DNA from: Symsagittifera roscoffensis
Taxonomy: Eukaryota > Xenacoelomorpha > Acoela > Convolutidae
Direction of reading: 5' to 3'
Assembly (NCBI RefSeq): GCF_963678635.1
Contig: NC_087065.1
Span: forward strand, 47,866,381-47,930,380
Length of the DNA stretch: 64,000 nucleotides
This document shows, in pieces, positions 11,341 to 22,977 of the stretch. The translations under genes were made by a program, and so were the position numbers. A model generated the notes under the pieces. The model saw only the letters and a program-made list of their open reading frames with translations. It was not told the origin of the DNA and did not search any database. Within the stretch, counting starts at the first letter, position 1. The number at the start of each line of letters is the position of its first letter.

Positions 11341-13792
11341 TATTTGAGTCACAGTTCTGAAGTTTTAGCCTGCCTGCCTGTATTTTTGCATGCCTGGGTC
11401 AAACTCTTTAATTTTTTTTCTTTTGAGTTTCAAAAAATCAGCTCCCTTAAGTTCGCATTTAGGGAGTTTTCCCATTTCCCAACCTCTTTTTTTGTTTTGT
11501 ATTCCGTAACCAAATCCGTTCCGAGAGTTTTTTTCCATTAATGTTTTTGTCAGAAGTGTGAATAATTCTGTTAAATTCAAAACTTTGTAGATTGGTCGCT
11601 TTGTTGCTTTTCCACCTTTCTTTTTGATTGTTCAATACTAATATACGTACTTGCCATCAGCTTTAGTTTTTATGCATGCAATTTTTGAGGTGAAAACTCG
11701 TACATTGGGTTCTTAGTTTGTCAAAAGTGTGTTAGGATTGCCATTTATTTACGATAACCAACATCTACTCACTCTCCGTGCGCTTGAAAACACTTTCAAA
11801 CTTTTGTATCTGCCGGACCACTGTTCCAAAATATTTTCTTTGGTTGTTGCGAGGCTTCGTTTTCAATCTCAGCACCTCAAATTGAATATTCGAGAAGTTG
11901 GTGCCGTCAAATGTATCAATGACATCACTTACCATTGGGGCTAGCTTGTCTTTTTGATCTGATTCTTCAGTCCTCTTTAATCAACTTTATTCTCAGAGAT
12001 TTGGTCTTTTTCTCAAAGAGTATAGATGGATCTGCGCAGTTTATGTGAGTTGGTTCAAATAGGTCGCATTTTTAAATAACCTTAATGTTATCTCGAATTT
12101 CCGTTTATCAAAATTCATATTTCAGTATGCCGATATGGTTTTACAACAGCGTTTAATTTGATTTTGTGTTTTATTCTATTTACAAAAATCTAACTTTATT
12201 GAGCTGCATGAGAGGACCTATTTATGTCCATAAAGAAGTGTCTGTTCTTCTTCTTTCATTCTGATGACGTGTTTGCCAATTTGAAGGGGCGCCTCGGTAA
12301 TGGCTTCACTGCGCATATTCAATACCTTCAGGAAATTTTTTCCATGGCTTATTTTTAACAATCAATCAGCTTCAAGTAGTCCGGATTTTTCTTCGAACTT
12401 CCTGTATTACTTCAATTATTCCTTTTTGGCTAATCAGCCATTTACCGTTTTCATCCGTGATGACGATATATAAAAGTTTTTCATGTCTTCCAAGGGGTTG
12501 TGCCTTTCTATTTGCTTTGCAATTTTCTGGACATCTGTCTTTGTTTGTGATAATATAAGTACCACTGTAATTTGTTTCAAATTGTTCAGTAGTTATTCAT
12601 TTTGTTTCATAAAAAAATATTGTATTCTCATAAATTTAAAACCAAAAAGACTGGGTAAGCAGTTTTCCCCTGTTATCACAGAATCCTGGGCTAGCAGTTC
12701 AGATTTTGCATTCAATTGCATCGTGTTGAGCTCCATGCCAATTTTTCAACGCCAAAATGCTAGCCGCTATTACGTAACTATTAAAATGTTTTGTTCTTCC
12801 CGGAGATCCAAGCAGTTCAGAAAAAAATTATGAGAAAAATGCCTCTCCCGTTTTCTAACCGTCCCTTTACTACTTTTCCTTCATTTCTTAATCCACATTG
12901 AAATATTTGGTTTGTTAAGGGAGCACATATTGATTACAATGTAGTACATCTTCCTATCAATCCAAGGTCAATTTCGTTTAAAATGGGTACAGTTTCCACT
13001 TTTCAAACCCACTGCTCCAATGTTATGACTCCAATTTTATATCAATTACCTTCTGATTCCTTTCATGGAGGGAAAATTAACCCCAAATTAGAAGAACGTC
13101 TATCGCCCTTTATCTCATCGAGCTGGCGCTCGGGATTAGACCACTTTCCCGTTTAAACCCTTCTATCTTAAATTTTGGGCCCCATATGCCACAAGGTAAT
13201 TTTAAGTTTACACCCAGAAAAAATGGACACAAATTTGTTTAAAAAAAAAAATTCGATTTTTTAATACTACGGGCGGTACCTTCTGTGCTTATTTTTCAGT
13301 ACCCGGTTAATTTTTAAAAAAAAGTGTTGTAATGAGGCTGTCTAATTAGGTTTTTTTCTTTTTCAAAGCATATCTTGATTTTTCAAGGAAAGGATTATTA
13401 CTGCCGGAAAAAATTGACGGAGTCGTTTTGTTCACACAGTGTGTTTTTTGAATGTTACGTCAAAGGTACAATCCCGCCATAAAAATCAATTTGCCCTTGA
13501 GCAGTAATTTGCGTAAACTGACTATTTCAGAGTAGTGGTCGAACTTCGCATCTACTAACAACTTCCATTCTAAACGCTCGATGCCTTTCAAAGTGAAATT
13601 CACGGCATTCCTTGCCATTGCCACTATCTAAAATATCCAAAGTTTTAGCTCTCTGTGTTCGCTGGGTCTCGAGAAACAACTTCCGGAAGCTCGGATGGGG
13701 ACTACTTACTTAGGGCCAAACAGGGCAAGTAGGGGTCCAGGGGGTGTGCGATTCCAAACTTAAACTTCCCTCGACTGGGTCTGCAATATTAT
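11340..13792. repeat. Short tandem unit a (2.45 kb)
   Basis: First of two direct tandem units with a period of about 2453 bases (for example, the same 'gtcacag' site falls at 11348 and 13801). In order it holds a T-like stretch (11340-11895), the first part of the gypsy-1 RT remnant (about 11895-12100, minus strand), decayed upstream pol (to 12890), and a deleted R block (12893-13790) in which the gag and middle parts have been removed. The short frames, such as the plus-strand one at 12483-12833, are shadows. Confidence 0.8.
11870..12100 (-). pseudogene. Truncated RT start in unit a
   Basis: On the minus strand the VSDVIDTFDG block of the RT palm is kept, but the sequence switches to unrelated T-like DNA right after it, before motif A. 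Upstream pieces match the region before the palm at 7930-8060. It is a 3'-truncated, non-functional RT fragment. Confidence 0.55.
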
Positions 13793-16245
13793 TTATTTGA
13801 GTCACAGTTCTGAAGTTTTAGCCTGCCTGCCTGTATTTTTACATGCCTGGGTCAAATTCTTTGATTTTTTTCTTTTGAGTTTCAAAAAATCCGCTCCCTT
13901 GAGTTCGCATTTAGGGAGTTTTCCCATTTCGCAACCTCTTTTTTTGTTTTGTATTCCGTAACCAAATCCGTTCCGAGAGTAGTTTTTCCATTAGTGTTTT
14001 TGTCAGAAGTGTGAATAATTCTGTTAAATTCAAAACTTTGTAGATTGGTCGCTTTGTTGCTTTTCCACCTTTCTTTTTGATTGTTCAATACTAATATACG
14101 TACTTGCCATCAGCTTTATTTTTTATGCATGCAATTTTTGAGGTGAAAACCTGTACATTGGGTTCTTAGTTTGTCAAAAAGGTGTTAGGATTGCCAATTA
14201 TTTACGATAACCAACATCTACTCACTCCCCATGCGCTTGAAAACACTTTCAAACTTTTGTATCTGCCGGACCACTGTTCCAAAATATTTTCATTGGTTGT
14301 TGCGAGGCTTCGTTTTCAATCTCAGCACCTCAAATTGAATATTCGAGAAGTTGGTGCCGTCAAATGTATCAATGACATCACTTACCATTGGGGCTAGCTT
14401 GTCTTTTTGATCTGATTCTTCAGTTCTCTTTAATCAACTTTATTCTCAGAGATTTGGTCTTTTTCTCAAAGAGTATAGATGGATCTGCGCAATTTATGTG
14501 AGTTGGTTTCAAATAGGTCGCATTTTTAAAAACTGCCTTGATGTTATCTCGAATTTCCGTTTATCAACGTTCATATTTCAGTATTCCGATATGGTTTTGC
14601 AACAGCGTTTAATTTGATTTTGTATTTTATTCTATTCGAACAAAATCTAACTTTATTGAGCTGCGTGAGAGGACCTATTTATGTCCATAAAGAAGTGTCT
14701 GTTCTTCTTCTTTCATTCTGATGACGTGTTTGCCAATTTGAAGGGGCGCCTCGGTAATGGCTTCACTGCGCATATTCAATACCTTCAGGAAATTTTTTCC
14801 ATGGCTTATTTTTAACAATCAATCAGCTTCAAGTAGTCCGGATTTTTCTTCGAACTTCCTGTATTACTTCAATTATTCCTTTTTGGCTAATCAGCCATTT
14901 ACCGTTTTCATCCGTGATGACGATATATAAAAGTTTTTCATGTCTTCCAAGGGGTTGTGCCTTTCTATTTGCTTTGCAATTTTCTGGACATCTGTCTTTG
15001 TTTGTGATAATATAAGTACCACTGTAATTTGTTTCAAATTATTCAGTAGTTATTCATTTTGTTTCATAAAACAATATTGTATTCTCATAAATTTAAAACC
15101 AAAAAGACTGGGTAAGCAGTTTTCCCCTGTTATCACAGAATACTGGGCTAGCAGATCAGATTTTGCATTCAATTGTATCGGGTTGAGCTCCATGCCAATT
15201 TTTCAACGCCGAAATGCTAGCCGCTATTACCTAACTACTAAATTGTTTTGTTCTTCCCGGAGATCGAAGCAGCTCATAAAAAAATCTATGAGAAAAATGC
15301 CTCTCCCGCTTTCTAACCGTCCCTTTACTACTTTTTCCTTCATTTCTTAATCCACATTGAAACATTTGGTTTGTTAACGGAGCACATCTTGTTTTTAATG
15401 TAGTACTTCTTCCTATCAATCCCAAAAAAAAAACAATTTCGTTTAAAATGTGTACAGTTTCCACTTTTCAAATCCACTGCTCCAATGTTATGACTCCAAT
15501 TTTATATCAATTACCTTCTGATTCCTTTCATGGAGGAAAAATTTACCCCAAATTAGAAGTACGTCTATCGCCCAACTATCTCAACAAGCTGGCGCTCGGG
15601 ATTAGACCACTTTCAGGTTTAAACTCTTCTATCTTTAAATTTTGGGCCCCATATGCCACAAGGTAATTTAAAATTTACACGCCGAAAAAATGGACACAAA
15701 TTTGAAAAAAACTCGATTTCTTAATACTATGGACGGTATCTTCTGTGTTTCTTTTTCCGTAACCGGTTAATTTTTAAAAAAGAGTTATAATGAGGCTGTC
15801 TAATTAAGTTTTTTTCTTTTTCAAAGCAATTCTTGATTTTTTAAGGAAAGGGCTATTACTGTCGGAAAAAATTGACGGAGTGGTTTTGTTCACAGAGTGT
15901 GTTTTTTGAAGGTTACGTCAAAGGTACAATGCCGCCATAAAAATCAGTTTGCCCTTGAGCAGTAATTTGCGTAAACTGACTATTTTAGAGTAGATGTCGA
16001 ACTTCGCTTCTACTAACAACTTCCATTCTAAACGCTCGATGCCTTTCAAAGTGAAATTCACGGCATTCCTTGCCATTGCCACTATCTACTATATCCAAAG
16101 TTTTAGCTCTCTGTGTTCGCTGGGTCTCGAGAAACAACTTCCGGAAGGTCGGGTGGGGACTACTTACTTAGGGCCAAACAGGGCAAGTAGGGGTCCAGGG
16201 GTCTGCAATTCCAAACATAAGCTTCACTCGACTAGGTCTGCAACA
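13793..16245. repeat. Short tandem unit b (2.45 kb)
   Basis: Second direct copy of 11340-13792 with only scattered differences. It includes the same truncated RT (about 14325-14560, minus strand) and the same deleted R block (15351-16245). The shared breakpoints show it arose by duplication of unit a, not by separate insertion. Confidence 0.8.
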
Positions 16246-16860
16246 TACTTTACTTGAGTCCCAATTCCATAACTTTGGCCCTTCTGCCTGGGTTTTTGCA
16301 TACCTGGGTCGACTTGTTTAAAGTCTTGTTCTTTGAAATTCATAGAATTAGCTTCTTTAAGTTCCCATTTAGGGAGGTTTCTCGTTCTCTTACCTCTTGT
16401 TTTGTTTCACATTCCGTAACCAAATCCGTTCCGGCAGTTATTTTGCCCTTGAGGTTTTTGTCAGATGTGTGAAGTGAAAAATTATTTTAAGATTCAAAAA
16501 CTTTTCAGATTGATCGCTATGTTAGTTTTGATTATTCAAAAATACTATACGTGATAACCGTCAGCTTTCATTATACCACATGCAGTTCTCGAGGTAAAAA
16601 CCTGTACGTCGAGTTCTTAGTTTTTCAAAAGTTTTTCTAAAATCACCGATTATTTACGATCACCAAGCGCGTCAAACCACCTCTGAAACTTGTGTATCTG
16701 CTAAATCACTATTCGAAACAACATTCGTTGGTTGTTGCGAGGCTTCGTTTTCAATCGCAGCACCTCAGGGAATGTTTTCAATCGCAGATATCAGGGAAAT
16801 TGAAATTCTTTGTACGAAACTTGAAGAGGACACTGATTTGTTTTTATCTGGCTTGTTGAT
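16245..16860. repeat. Start of a third unit, running into gypsy-2
   Basis: Begins like units a and b but is more diverged, and near 16780 it changes into the leader of the plus-strand gypsy-2 element. It matches the second half of the T segments found between gypsy-2 copies, so it is a likely 5' LTR-like part for the first gypsy-2 element. Confidence 0.6.
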
Positions 16861-17640
16861 GTGTATTGAAGTAATTCAGAAGCGATTATATATTTATAGC
16901 TTTCGTCTCCTTCAGATCATTTGAGTTTAACTAACTGTCACATTGTGTCAACCAGGCTAAAATGAACCAGGGACGATATTAATCATTCCTATCCATGATT
17001 AAGAAGCTTTTTTTCGACTGTATTTTCGGTAAAATTTTACCAAATATTCGAACACAGGAAGAAATATTTAGATCTAATGACAACTCTTGTTTTCATGTAT
17101 ACTTTTCCCTCTGATAACAACTATAAGTATCAAATAAATTTCATCTAATTTATCACAAACATCAATCTCAATAAAATGCTCAGAAAACCATCTCTTTTTT
17201 GCGGCAATCCACAACAAGGGTGTCCAGACAAAGATAAAAGTAACCTTAACGTCTGAGACCAGTCCAGATTGATCTTCAGAAGTTTGAGTAGGTTGTTCTT
17301 TGATTTAATGTTGAAATGTAGTTTCATCATCGACCTTGACATACGGTACGGTCCATCAATGGTATTGGTCTCTTGACTGCATCTAGCAACTCTAAGGTTA
17401 ATATTTTTAAAAAATGGCCTATAAATTCAAACTAACCTTCGCAAAACCGGTAAATATTGAAAATGCTTGCAATGGTTATAAGTCGGAGTGTCCAAGTTAC
17501 TTCGGGAATTTGAATGATTGAATTTTTCTTCAAGGGGTAAGATATGTAGTTCATATGGTAAGATAGGAGATTTTGAAATAAAGAGTCGAAGTAAGTTAAG
17601 CAAGATCAACACACGTAAGAGTAGAACTGATGAGAAAAGA
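16860..17640 (+). repeat. gypsy-2 leader, first copy
   Basis: Closely matches 27660-28440, and in part 26440-26680. Shared landmarks are a run ending in 'gtcaaccagg', a 'cttgttttcatgtata' site and a 'gcatctagcaactctaagg'-like site. It precedes protease sequence in both full copies, so it is the 5' leader or gag-side region of gypsy-2. No gag protein is readable. Confidence 0.65.
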
Positions 17641-17850
17641 AACCATCATGCCAATGGGAGCCAGTTTTCAGAAGGAAATTTGGGGAGCTCTGAATTTGCC
17701 ATTAAAAAAGGAATACTCTTAATGGGCTGTCGCATTGTAAATAGTCATCATCGATGCAATGAGGTGAAAAAGATAGTGGACGCAGGTGCTGATACAACAG
17801 TCATTTCTTTGAGCATCTGGGAGAAGCTTGAAGGACCTACTCTAGATTGA
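17518..17850 (+). pseudogene. Retroelement aspartic protease remnant (gypsy-2)
   Basis: A 110-residue plus-strand frame whose last 30 residues read KKIVDAGADTTVISLSIWEKL. This is the catalytic loop of a retropepsin (usually D-S/T-G-A followed by a hydrophobic strand), here with Ala in place of Ser/Thr. The enzyme would have cut the element polyprotein. The frame ends soon after, before the flap, and RT follows about 300 bases downstream. The DAG change and early stop make it inactive. Confidence 0.65.
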
Positions 17851-18143
17851 ACTGCTCGGACACTAAAAGCATACGAAGTTCTACCTCAAAGAAACAGCAG
17901 TTTTGTGGTTTTGATAGTTCTGCGAGCGAACAAGGAATTCGGACTCAACCCTCTTCTCGAAAATTAGGCTCCAAAAGACATTGCCCACAGTCAAGGGATA
18001 CAGGCCCAGTTAAAAAGTAGGCCTGGAGTCCAATCAATTTTCAGCGACATGGAAATTTCCCACTACGCGACATAGAAATTACCAGCAGGCAATTACCAGC
18101 AAGTCAAATTTGATAATGAGGCAAAAAGTATGCACAGTTCAAG

Positions 18144-18600
18144 ATGTGTCGACTATCTCCAAGGTTGAAGAACTCTTCCTCGATCTTTCAAAACTGCATC
18201 GCACTCAAAGAAATCAAAGGCCTGATTAATTTCCAGGACAACCTGCTGGTCCATGGAACTTCATGCGAGCAAAATGAAACGAGTACGTTGGCAGCCAATG
18301 GACGACTCAAAGAAAAGAATTTTACAATCAGTGAGATCATGTCAATTTCGAAACAATTCACAATTTTTTCGTTTTTAGGCTATGCGGTTTGAGCTGATGG
18401 AATCAAGCTCGATAATAGGCTTGTTGATAAGAACTGAAGCACCAAAAAACCCGCGAACTACAAAGATTTTAAATCATTTTATGGACTGGCAACTTACTTT
18501 GGAAAATTGATCACAATCTTTGTCCCTATGACAGTCTCGCTCAATGACTTACGGAGTTAGAGACTTTGAATGCACAAACCAAAGCCGCAAGTCTTTTCAG
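18144..18600 (+). pseudogene. RT palm and connection remnant (gypsy-2 unit 1)
   Basis: Carries RLSPRLKNSSSIFQN and INFQDNLLVHG, the R-LPFGL-K-APS-IFQ and FxDD-x-LVHG motifs of Ty3/gypsy RT. The second catalytic Asp of the DD pair is Asn. Downstream, in broken frames, are FLGYAV and a segment like the GLASYYG connection. The changed active site and stops make it dead. Confidence 0.75.
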
Positions 18601-18666
18601 AGTATCAAACAGCAATTCTGCTGAAAACCAGTTGTCCAACCGTGTTCCCCGGACAAAGAAAATACT

Positions 18667-19320
18667 GTGATCACCGCTATTACAGAGCAGGCACTTAGCT
18701 GGGTTTTTTCAGAAAAAAGGACATCCAGTGATCAATGTTTCAAGAAAATTGAGCTCAAGTACTCCAACATCGATCGAGAAACTTTGGCAATCATCTTTGT
18801 GTTCACACGGCTGGAAATTGTCACACCAATAACAGATCACAAACCCTTGAACTACTCCCATGCGCGAGAGAGAGAATTACTGAAAGCAGAATCAGCTAGA
18901 ATAACTAGATAGGCCATTGCATTGACGGGATTTGAATATAAGTTGAAGTATGTTAAAAGGAGCAAATTCCTCATGCTGGAGAACTGAGAAGACTAGGTTC
19001 TGATGACCAGACACAAAAAAGGAGAACAACTGTTTCTTCCAGAACGACATCTCAATCGCAGACACGCAGACAATCACGCTGAATGACACCAAGAGCGATT
19101 TCCAATCGAATCGAACATTTCAGGACGTTTTCAAACGGATACAGAGCACTGATTGTAGACAATGCTCAGAAGCTGAATCGCACTTCAAGAAGGAAGCTGA
19201 AGCATTGACAACACGAGAAGGCATGGGGAAAAACTTCTCAGTCAATTCCTTTGCGTTTCTCCAACGAGTACTAAGCGTTTCAAAGCGAATGAAAAATCCT
19301 CTTCCTAGAGTAATTTTCGA
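18667..19320 (+). pseudogene. RNase H and truncated integrase remnant (gypsy-2 unit 1)
   Basis: RNase H is shown by KYSNIDRETLAIIFVFTRLE, then TDHKPLNY and SARITR, the usual Y-S-N-x-D-R-E-x-LA...TDHKPL...ARI-R order with the catalytic Glu and Asp kept. After a linker shared by all gypsy-2 copies (DIKSDFQSNRTFQDVF-like), the sequence jumps at about 19220 from the start of the integrase region to its far end, deleting the catalytic core. The same deletion is present in unit 2. Confidence 0.75.
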
Positions 19321-19389
19321 AACTTTCTGGAAAAATTTTCTGGGAAATTTTCTGCCCTAATCTAATCAGAAAATTATCTGATCTCTTAG

Positions 19390-20280
19390 TTTGATTTTGA
19401 GAGACTTCATTTAAGAGTTTGATTGCTCCCTGTTACTCCCAGAAAAACTGTTTCGAAAGCATCACTTAGCTTTTCCTCATAAAGGGTTAAAAAACAACCA
19501 AAAACTTTTTAAAAAAAATTTCTGATAAAATTTAAAACATGTTAAAAGTTATTTGACTTGACTGCAATTGGTTAAACCTTTTTGTTGTTCAGACACTAGA
19601 AAATGGGAAGAATTTTGTGTTCAGGTATGTGTTACATTTTTTTTGTTTTCCACGCAAACTCAGGTACCACAAACTGTTTTTGGGCTGGATTCAGTGATAT
19701 ATCACAATGAAGCTCTTCAGTCGTGATTCAAACAACATGCCCAAGAACCTTTGGACGCCGCAAAAAAAAATCATATTAGACAAAAAAAGCTCTAGAAAAG
19801 TCCATCTTTTTAGTTTTTGTTTCAATCTTTTTAGCTTTTCCGTTGCGGCAGAAATTTTTTTAAAAATTTTGTCAGAGGTGTTAATGATTCTTGGAAGATT
19901 CGAAAACTGTCAAGATTTGTTGCTTTTACTTTTTTACTTACAGTTATGATGAGTCAATACCAATATACGTACTTACCATCAACTTTCACTATAGTGCATG
20001 CAATTCTCGGGGTAAAACTATGTACGTTGAGTTCTTAGTTTGTCAAAATTGTTTTAGGACTACCAAGTTTTTACGATCGCCTACAGCTGTTTACTCTCAT
20101 GCGCTCCAAAACACATTTCAACGTGTGAATGTGCTTTTTTTATAAGCACACTCATTGGTTGTTGTGAGGCTTTGTTTTCAATCTCACTACCTCAAATTCC
20201 TTATTCAACGATAGTGCATTCCTTCTTTGCGATTATCTGAGATATCAGCAAAGTTGAAATTTTTAGTATGAAATCTAACG
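19390..20280. repeat. T segment, copy 1 (LTR-like)
   Basis: Non-coding repeat also at 22170-22975, 26690-27640, 31110-31670 (internally deleted) and 33480-33850 (partial). It lies between consecutive gypsy-2 copies, at the 3' end of one and the 5' side of the next, so it behaves like a shared LTR. I did not find clear TG...CA ends. Confidence 0.65.
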
Positions 20281-20919
20281 GGAATAAAAATTCCTGCTAT
20301 GGACATCGGCTATTAGCTCAAAGTGTGTTAGTTAGCTTACAAAGTCATTAAAGCCAATGAACTCCTCCGGTAAAAGCATTTCGGAGACAGAGCTTGCCGT
20401 TGCTATACTCAACTAACACCATAAAAAATATAATTCAAGTGGTTACTGTAGTTAGAGGTTTTCTGGGTCTTGCCTGCTAAGTTCATCTGGAAAAAACACA
20501 AAGTCTCTTCAACTACAATTTGAAAAATCGATTTTTTCAGCGCTTTTGGGCTTTTTTTAGCTCAATTTTCCTCCATTTTTATCTGAAATTAGTACAATTA
20601 AACCTACTCTAGATGGAACTGCTCGGACACTAAAAGCATACAATGGATACAAGTTCTACTTCAAAGAAACAGCAGTTTTGTAGTTTTGATAGTTCAGCGA
20701 GCGAACAAGGAATTCGGACTCAACCCTCTTCTCGAAAATTAGGCTCCAAGAGACATTGCCCACAGTCAAGGGATACAGGTGCAGTTAAAAATTAAGCCTG
20801 GAGTCCAATCAATTTTCTGCGACAAGGAAATTTCCCAATACGCGACATAGAAATTACCAGCAGGCAATTACCAGCAAGTCGAACTGGATAATGAGGCAAA
20901 AAAGTATGCACAGTTCAAG

Positions 20920-21370
20920 ATGTGTCGACTATCTCCAAGGTTGAAGAACTCTTCCTCGATCTTTCAAAACTGCATCGCACTCAAAGAAATCAAAGGCCTG
21001 ATGAATTTCCAGGACAACCTGCTGGTCCATGGAATTTTATGCGAGCAAAATGAAACAAGTACGTTGGCAGCCAATGGACGACTCAAAGAAAAGAACTTCA
21101 CAATCAGTGAGATTATGTCAAACTCGAAACCATTCACAACTTTTTCGTTTTTAGGCTATGCGGTTTGAGCTGATGGAATCAAGCTCGATAATAGGCTTGT
21201 TGATAAGAACTGAAGCACCAAAATACCCGCGAATTACAAGGTTTTAAATCATTTTTTGGACTGGCAAGTTACTATGGAAGACTGATTGCGATCTTTGTCC
21301 CAATGACAGTCTCGCTCAATGACTTACGGAGTTAAAGACTTTGAATGCACAAACCAACGCCGCAATTCTT
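20920..21370 (+). pseudogene. RT palm and connection remnant (gypsy-2 unit 2)
   Basis: Near-identical to the remnant at 18144-18600, with the same FQDNLLVHG active-site change of DD to DN. A shared lesion is evidence that it predates the duplication. Confidence 0.75.
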
Positions 21371-21502
21371 TTCAGAGTATCAAACAGCAACTCTGCTGAA
21401 AACCAGTTGTCCAACCGTGCTCCCCGGACAAAGAAGTGACTGTGATCACCGCTAATACAGAGCAGGCACTTAAATGGTTTTTTTTCAGAAAAAGGACATC
21501 CA

Positions 21503-22150
21503 GTGATCAATGTTTCAAGAAAACTATCATCAACTGAGCGCAATCACTCCAACATTGATCGAGAAGCTTTGGCAATCATCTTTGTGTTCACACGGCTGGA
21601 AATTGTCACACCAATAACAGATCACAAACCCTTGAACTACTCCCATGCGCGAGAGAGAGAATTACTGAAAGCAGAATCAGCTAGAATAACTAGATAGGCC
21701 ATTGCATTGACGGGATTTGAATATAAGTTGAAGTATGTTCAAAGGAGCAAATTTCTCATGCTGAAGAACTGAGCAGACTAGGTTCTGATGACCAGACACA
21801 AAAAAGGAGAATAACTGTTTCTTCCAGAATGACATCTCAATCGCAGACACGCAGACAATGACGCTGAATGACATCAAGAGCGATTTCCAATCGAATCGAA
21901 CATTTCAGGACGTTTTCAAACGGATACAGAGCAGTGATTGTAGACAATGCTCAGAAGCTGAATCGCCCTTCAAGAAGGAAGCTGAAACATTGACAACACG
22001 AGAAGGCATGGGGAAAAACTTCTCAGTCAAATCCTTTGCGTTTCTCCAACGAGTACTAAGCGTTTCAAAACGAATGAAAAATCCTCTTCCTAGAGTAATT
22101 TTCGAAACTTTCTGGAAAACTTTCCGCCCTAATCTAATCAGAAAATTATC
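21503..22150 (+). pseudogene. RNase H and truncated integrase remnant (gypsy-2 unit 2)
   Basis: Keeps NVSRKLSSTERNHSNIDREA and TDHKPLNY...SARITR of RNase H, with the segment before the core better preserved than in unit 1. The downstream frame 21858-22166 holds the linker and then the integrase C-terminal end fused across the core deletion (GMGKNFSVKSFAFLQRV). Confidence 0.75.
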
Positions 22151-22169
22151 TGATCTCTTAGTTTGATTT

Positions 22170-22975
22170 TGTGCAAGAAAATCAAAAAAACTTCATTTAA
22201 GAGTCTGATAAAATTTAAATTATGTTAAAAGTTATTTGACTTGACTGCAATTGGTTAAACCTTTTTGTTGTTCAGACACTAGAAAATGGGAAGAATTTTG
22301 TATACAGGTATGTGTTAGATTTTTTCTTTTTGTTTTCCACGCAAACTCAGGTACCACAAACTGTTATTGGGCTGGATTCAGTGATATATCACATTGAAGC
22401 TCTTCAGTCGTGATTCAAACAACATGCCCAAGAACTTTTGGACGCCGCAAAAAAGATCATATTTGACAAAAAAAAAACGCTCTAGAAAATTTCATCTTTT
22501 TAGTTTTTGTTTCAATTTTTCTAGCTTTTCCGCTGCGGCCGAAACTTTTTTTAAAGTTTTGTCAGAGGTGTTAATGATTCTTGGAAGATTCGAAAACTGT
22601 CAAGATTTGTTGCATTTACTTTTTTACTTACAGTTTTGATGAGTCAATACCAATAGACGTGCTTACCATCAGCTTTCACTATAGTGCATGCAATTCTCAG
22701 GGTAAAACTAGGTACGTTGAGTTCTTAGTTTGTCAAAAGTGTTAGGACTACCAAATTTTTACGATCATCTACAGCTGTTTACTCTCATGCGCTCCAAAAC
22801 ACATTTCAACGTGTGAATGTGCACTATTCATAAGCACATTCATTGGTTGTTGTGAGGCTCTGTTTTCAATCTCAGCACCTCAAATTCCTTATTCAACGAT
22901 AGTGAATTCCTTCTTTGCGATTATCTGAGATATCAGCAAAGTTGAAATTCTTAGTATGAAATCTAATGACAATAA
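22170..22975. repeat. T segment, copy 2
   Basis: Matches 19390-20280, shortened by about 90 bases near its start. It is followed by R-block sequence. Confidence 0.65.
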
Positions 22976-22977
22976 AA

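Larger units (their letters stand above)
17845..20604. repeat. gypsy-2 tandem unit 1 (about 2.76 kb)
   Basis: Direct tandem copy of 20605-23310. It contains RT, RNase H and a truncated integrase, then a T segment (19390-20280) and a piece of R block (20285-20600). The junction at 20604/20605 joins R-block sequence abruptly to the 'ctctagatggaactgctcgg' site, which also occurs at 17846. That marks the duplication breakpoint. Confidence 0.8.

Noticed and set aside
12483-12833. Plus-strand frame of 116 residues, repeated at 14940-15350
   Set aside because: It is opposite the decayed gypsy-1 pol region on the minus strand, has no domain, and is repeated only because the unit is duplicated.
1-16245. 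CRISPR-like array
   Set aside because: Repeats are kilobases long and transposon-derived; there are no short regularly spaced repeats and no cas-like genes.
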